The notes under the pieces are model-generated. The model was not told the DNA's origin and searched no databases. It saw only the letters and a program-made list of their open reading frames with translations. Position numbers and translations under genes: made by a program. Shown piece by piece: positions 63,626-64,000 of a DNA stretch of 64,000 nucleotides (position 1 is its first letter; each line of letters begins with the position of its first letter). Location of the stretch: the NCBI RefSeq assembly GCF_050436995.1, contig NC_134746.1, positions 12,336,501-12,400,500 of the forward strand, read 5' to 3'. Source of the stretch: Anticarsia gemmatalis (Eukaryota; Arthropoda; Insecta; Lepidoptera; Erebidae).

Positions 63626-64000
63626 AAAAATTCGCATCACAGATGCTTTTCATCAATAAAGTATTTTTATTGATAAAAAGATCGCCTCTTGATATAGATG
63701 ATTTTTCATAGCTCTTTCCTATCGACGGAGTACACTATTATTGACTTCTAACACAATTTAGTTCGCAGTAATCTCCTGAAGGTCGTATGGTAAACTGATC
63801 GCACACTTAAGGCTTCAAATAAGGCCTAACGCGGTGATAAAAGTCGTATCATATAATAGTATGGCGTGCTGGCGCCGAGTAACTGTTGCTACTAGTAAGG
63901 AGGACAAACAAACACACGTTTTGGAGACAATGTGAAGATCGTCTTAAATTTTCTTAGATAAAATATTATTTTGTTGCGCCTGAAGGGTCTGGATTTATTT

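Larger units (their letters stand above)
59436..64000. other. Region upstream of exon A, no exon recognised
   Basis: This should be intron or 5' region of the CUB/LDLa gene. GT-type minus-strand donors were checked near 61190 and 60485, but no associated open exon of the required phase was found. It contains a MITE-family copy near 63511, a perfect hairpin at 63024 and a CRE palindrome at 63319. Confidence 0.4.

Overview
This window is AT-rich, gene-poor animal DNA, almost certainly from a moth or butterfly (Lepidoptera). The evidence is: LEP1-type Helitrons ending in GCGCGGGTCAGCTAG; scraps of the RTE-type retroelements common in Lepidoptera; abundant TAGGTA/TACCTA words; spliceosomal introns; and a ZAD zinc-finger gene, a family expanded in insects. 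No bacterial, plasmid or phage organisation is seen.

Two protein-coding loci can be supported, both on the minus strand. (1) A single-exon ZAD plus ten-finger C2H2 gene lies at 24408-25943 and is probably a DNA-binding transcriptional regulator. (2) The 3' part of a large spliced gene lies between 59435 and 29254. Six exons join with matching phases, across a 23.4 kb intron, into 381 codons. They encode a type I membrane protein: cysteine-bearing CUB-like ectodomain, one LDL-receptor class A module, a transmembrane helix, a Cys-Cys-Cys juxtamembrane cluster and a short tail with two PPxY motifs. Its 5' exons (signal peptide) were not found and probably lie beyond 64 kb.

Layout: 1-19.2 kb has no supported coding exon and holds repeats (LEP1 Helitrons, 5S-rRNA-like SINEs, MITEs). 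At 19.2-19.7 kb there is a CpG-rich promoter-like island with candidate untranslated first exons on both strands; the minus-strand one may belong to a gene running left out of the window. 20-24 kb is repeat-rich, including a recent inverted repeat with 191-bp arms. 24.4-25.9 kb is the zinc-finger gene. A 189-bp hAT-type MITE with a perfect 8-bp target duplication sits at 27.07 kb. 29.2-59.4 kb is the CUB/LDLa gene; its introns hold MITEs, a hairpin-rich element at 38 kb and several perfect CRE palindromes. 59.4-64 kb is upstream sequence with no recognised exon.

The most noteworthy observations are the membrane gene's architecture, the apparent concentration of TGACGTCA sites from 29 kb onward, the two long inverted-repeat elements (22.3 and 38 kb), a SINE family whose head resembles 5S rRNA, and the divergent promoter island. 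No wholly new biological system could be demonstrated from the sequence alone.
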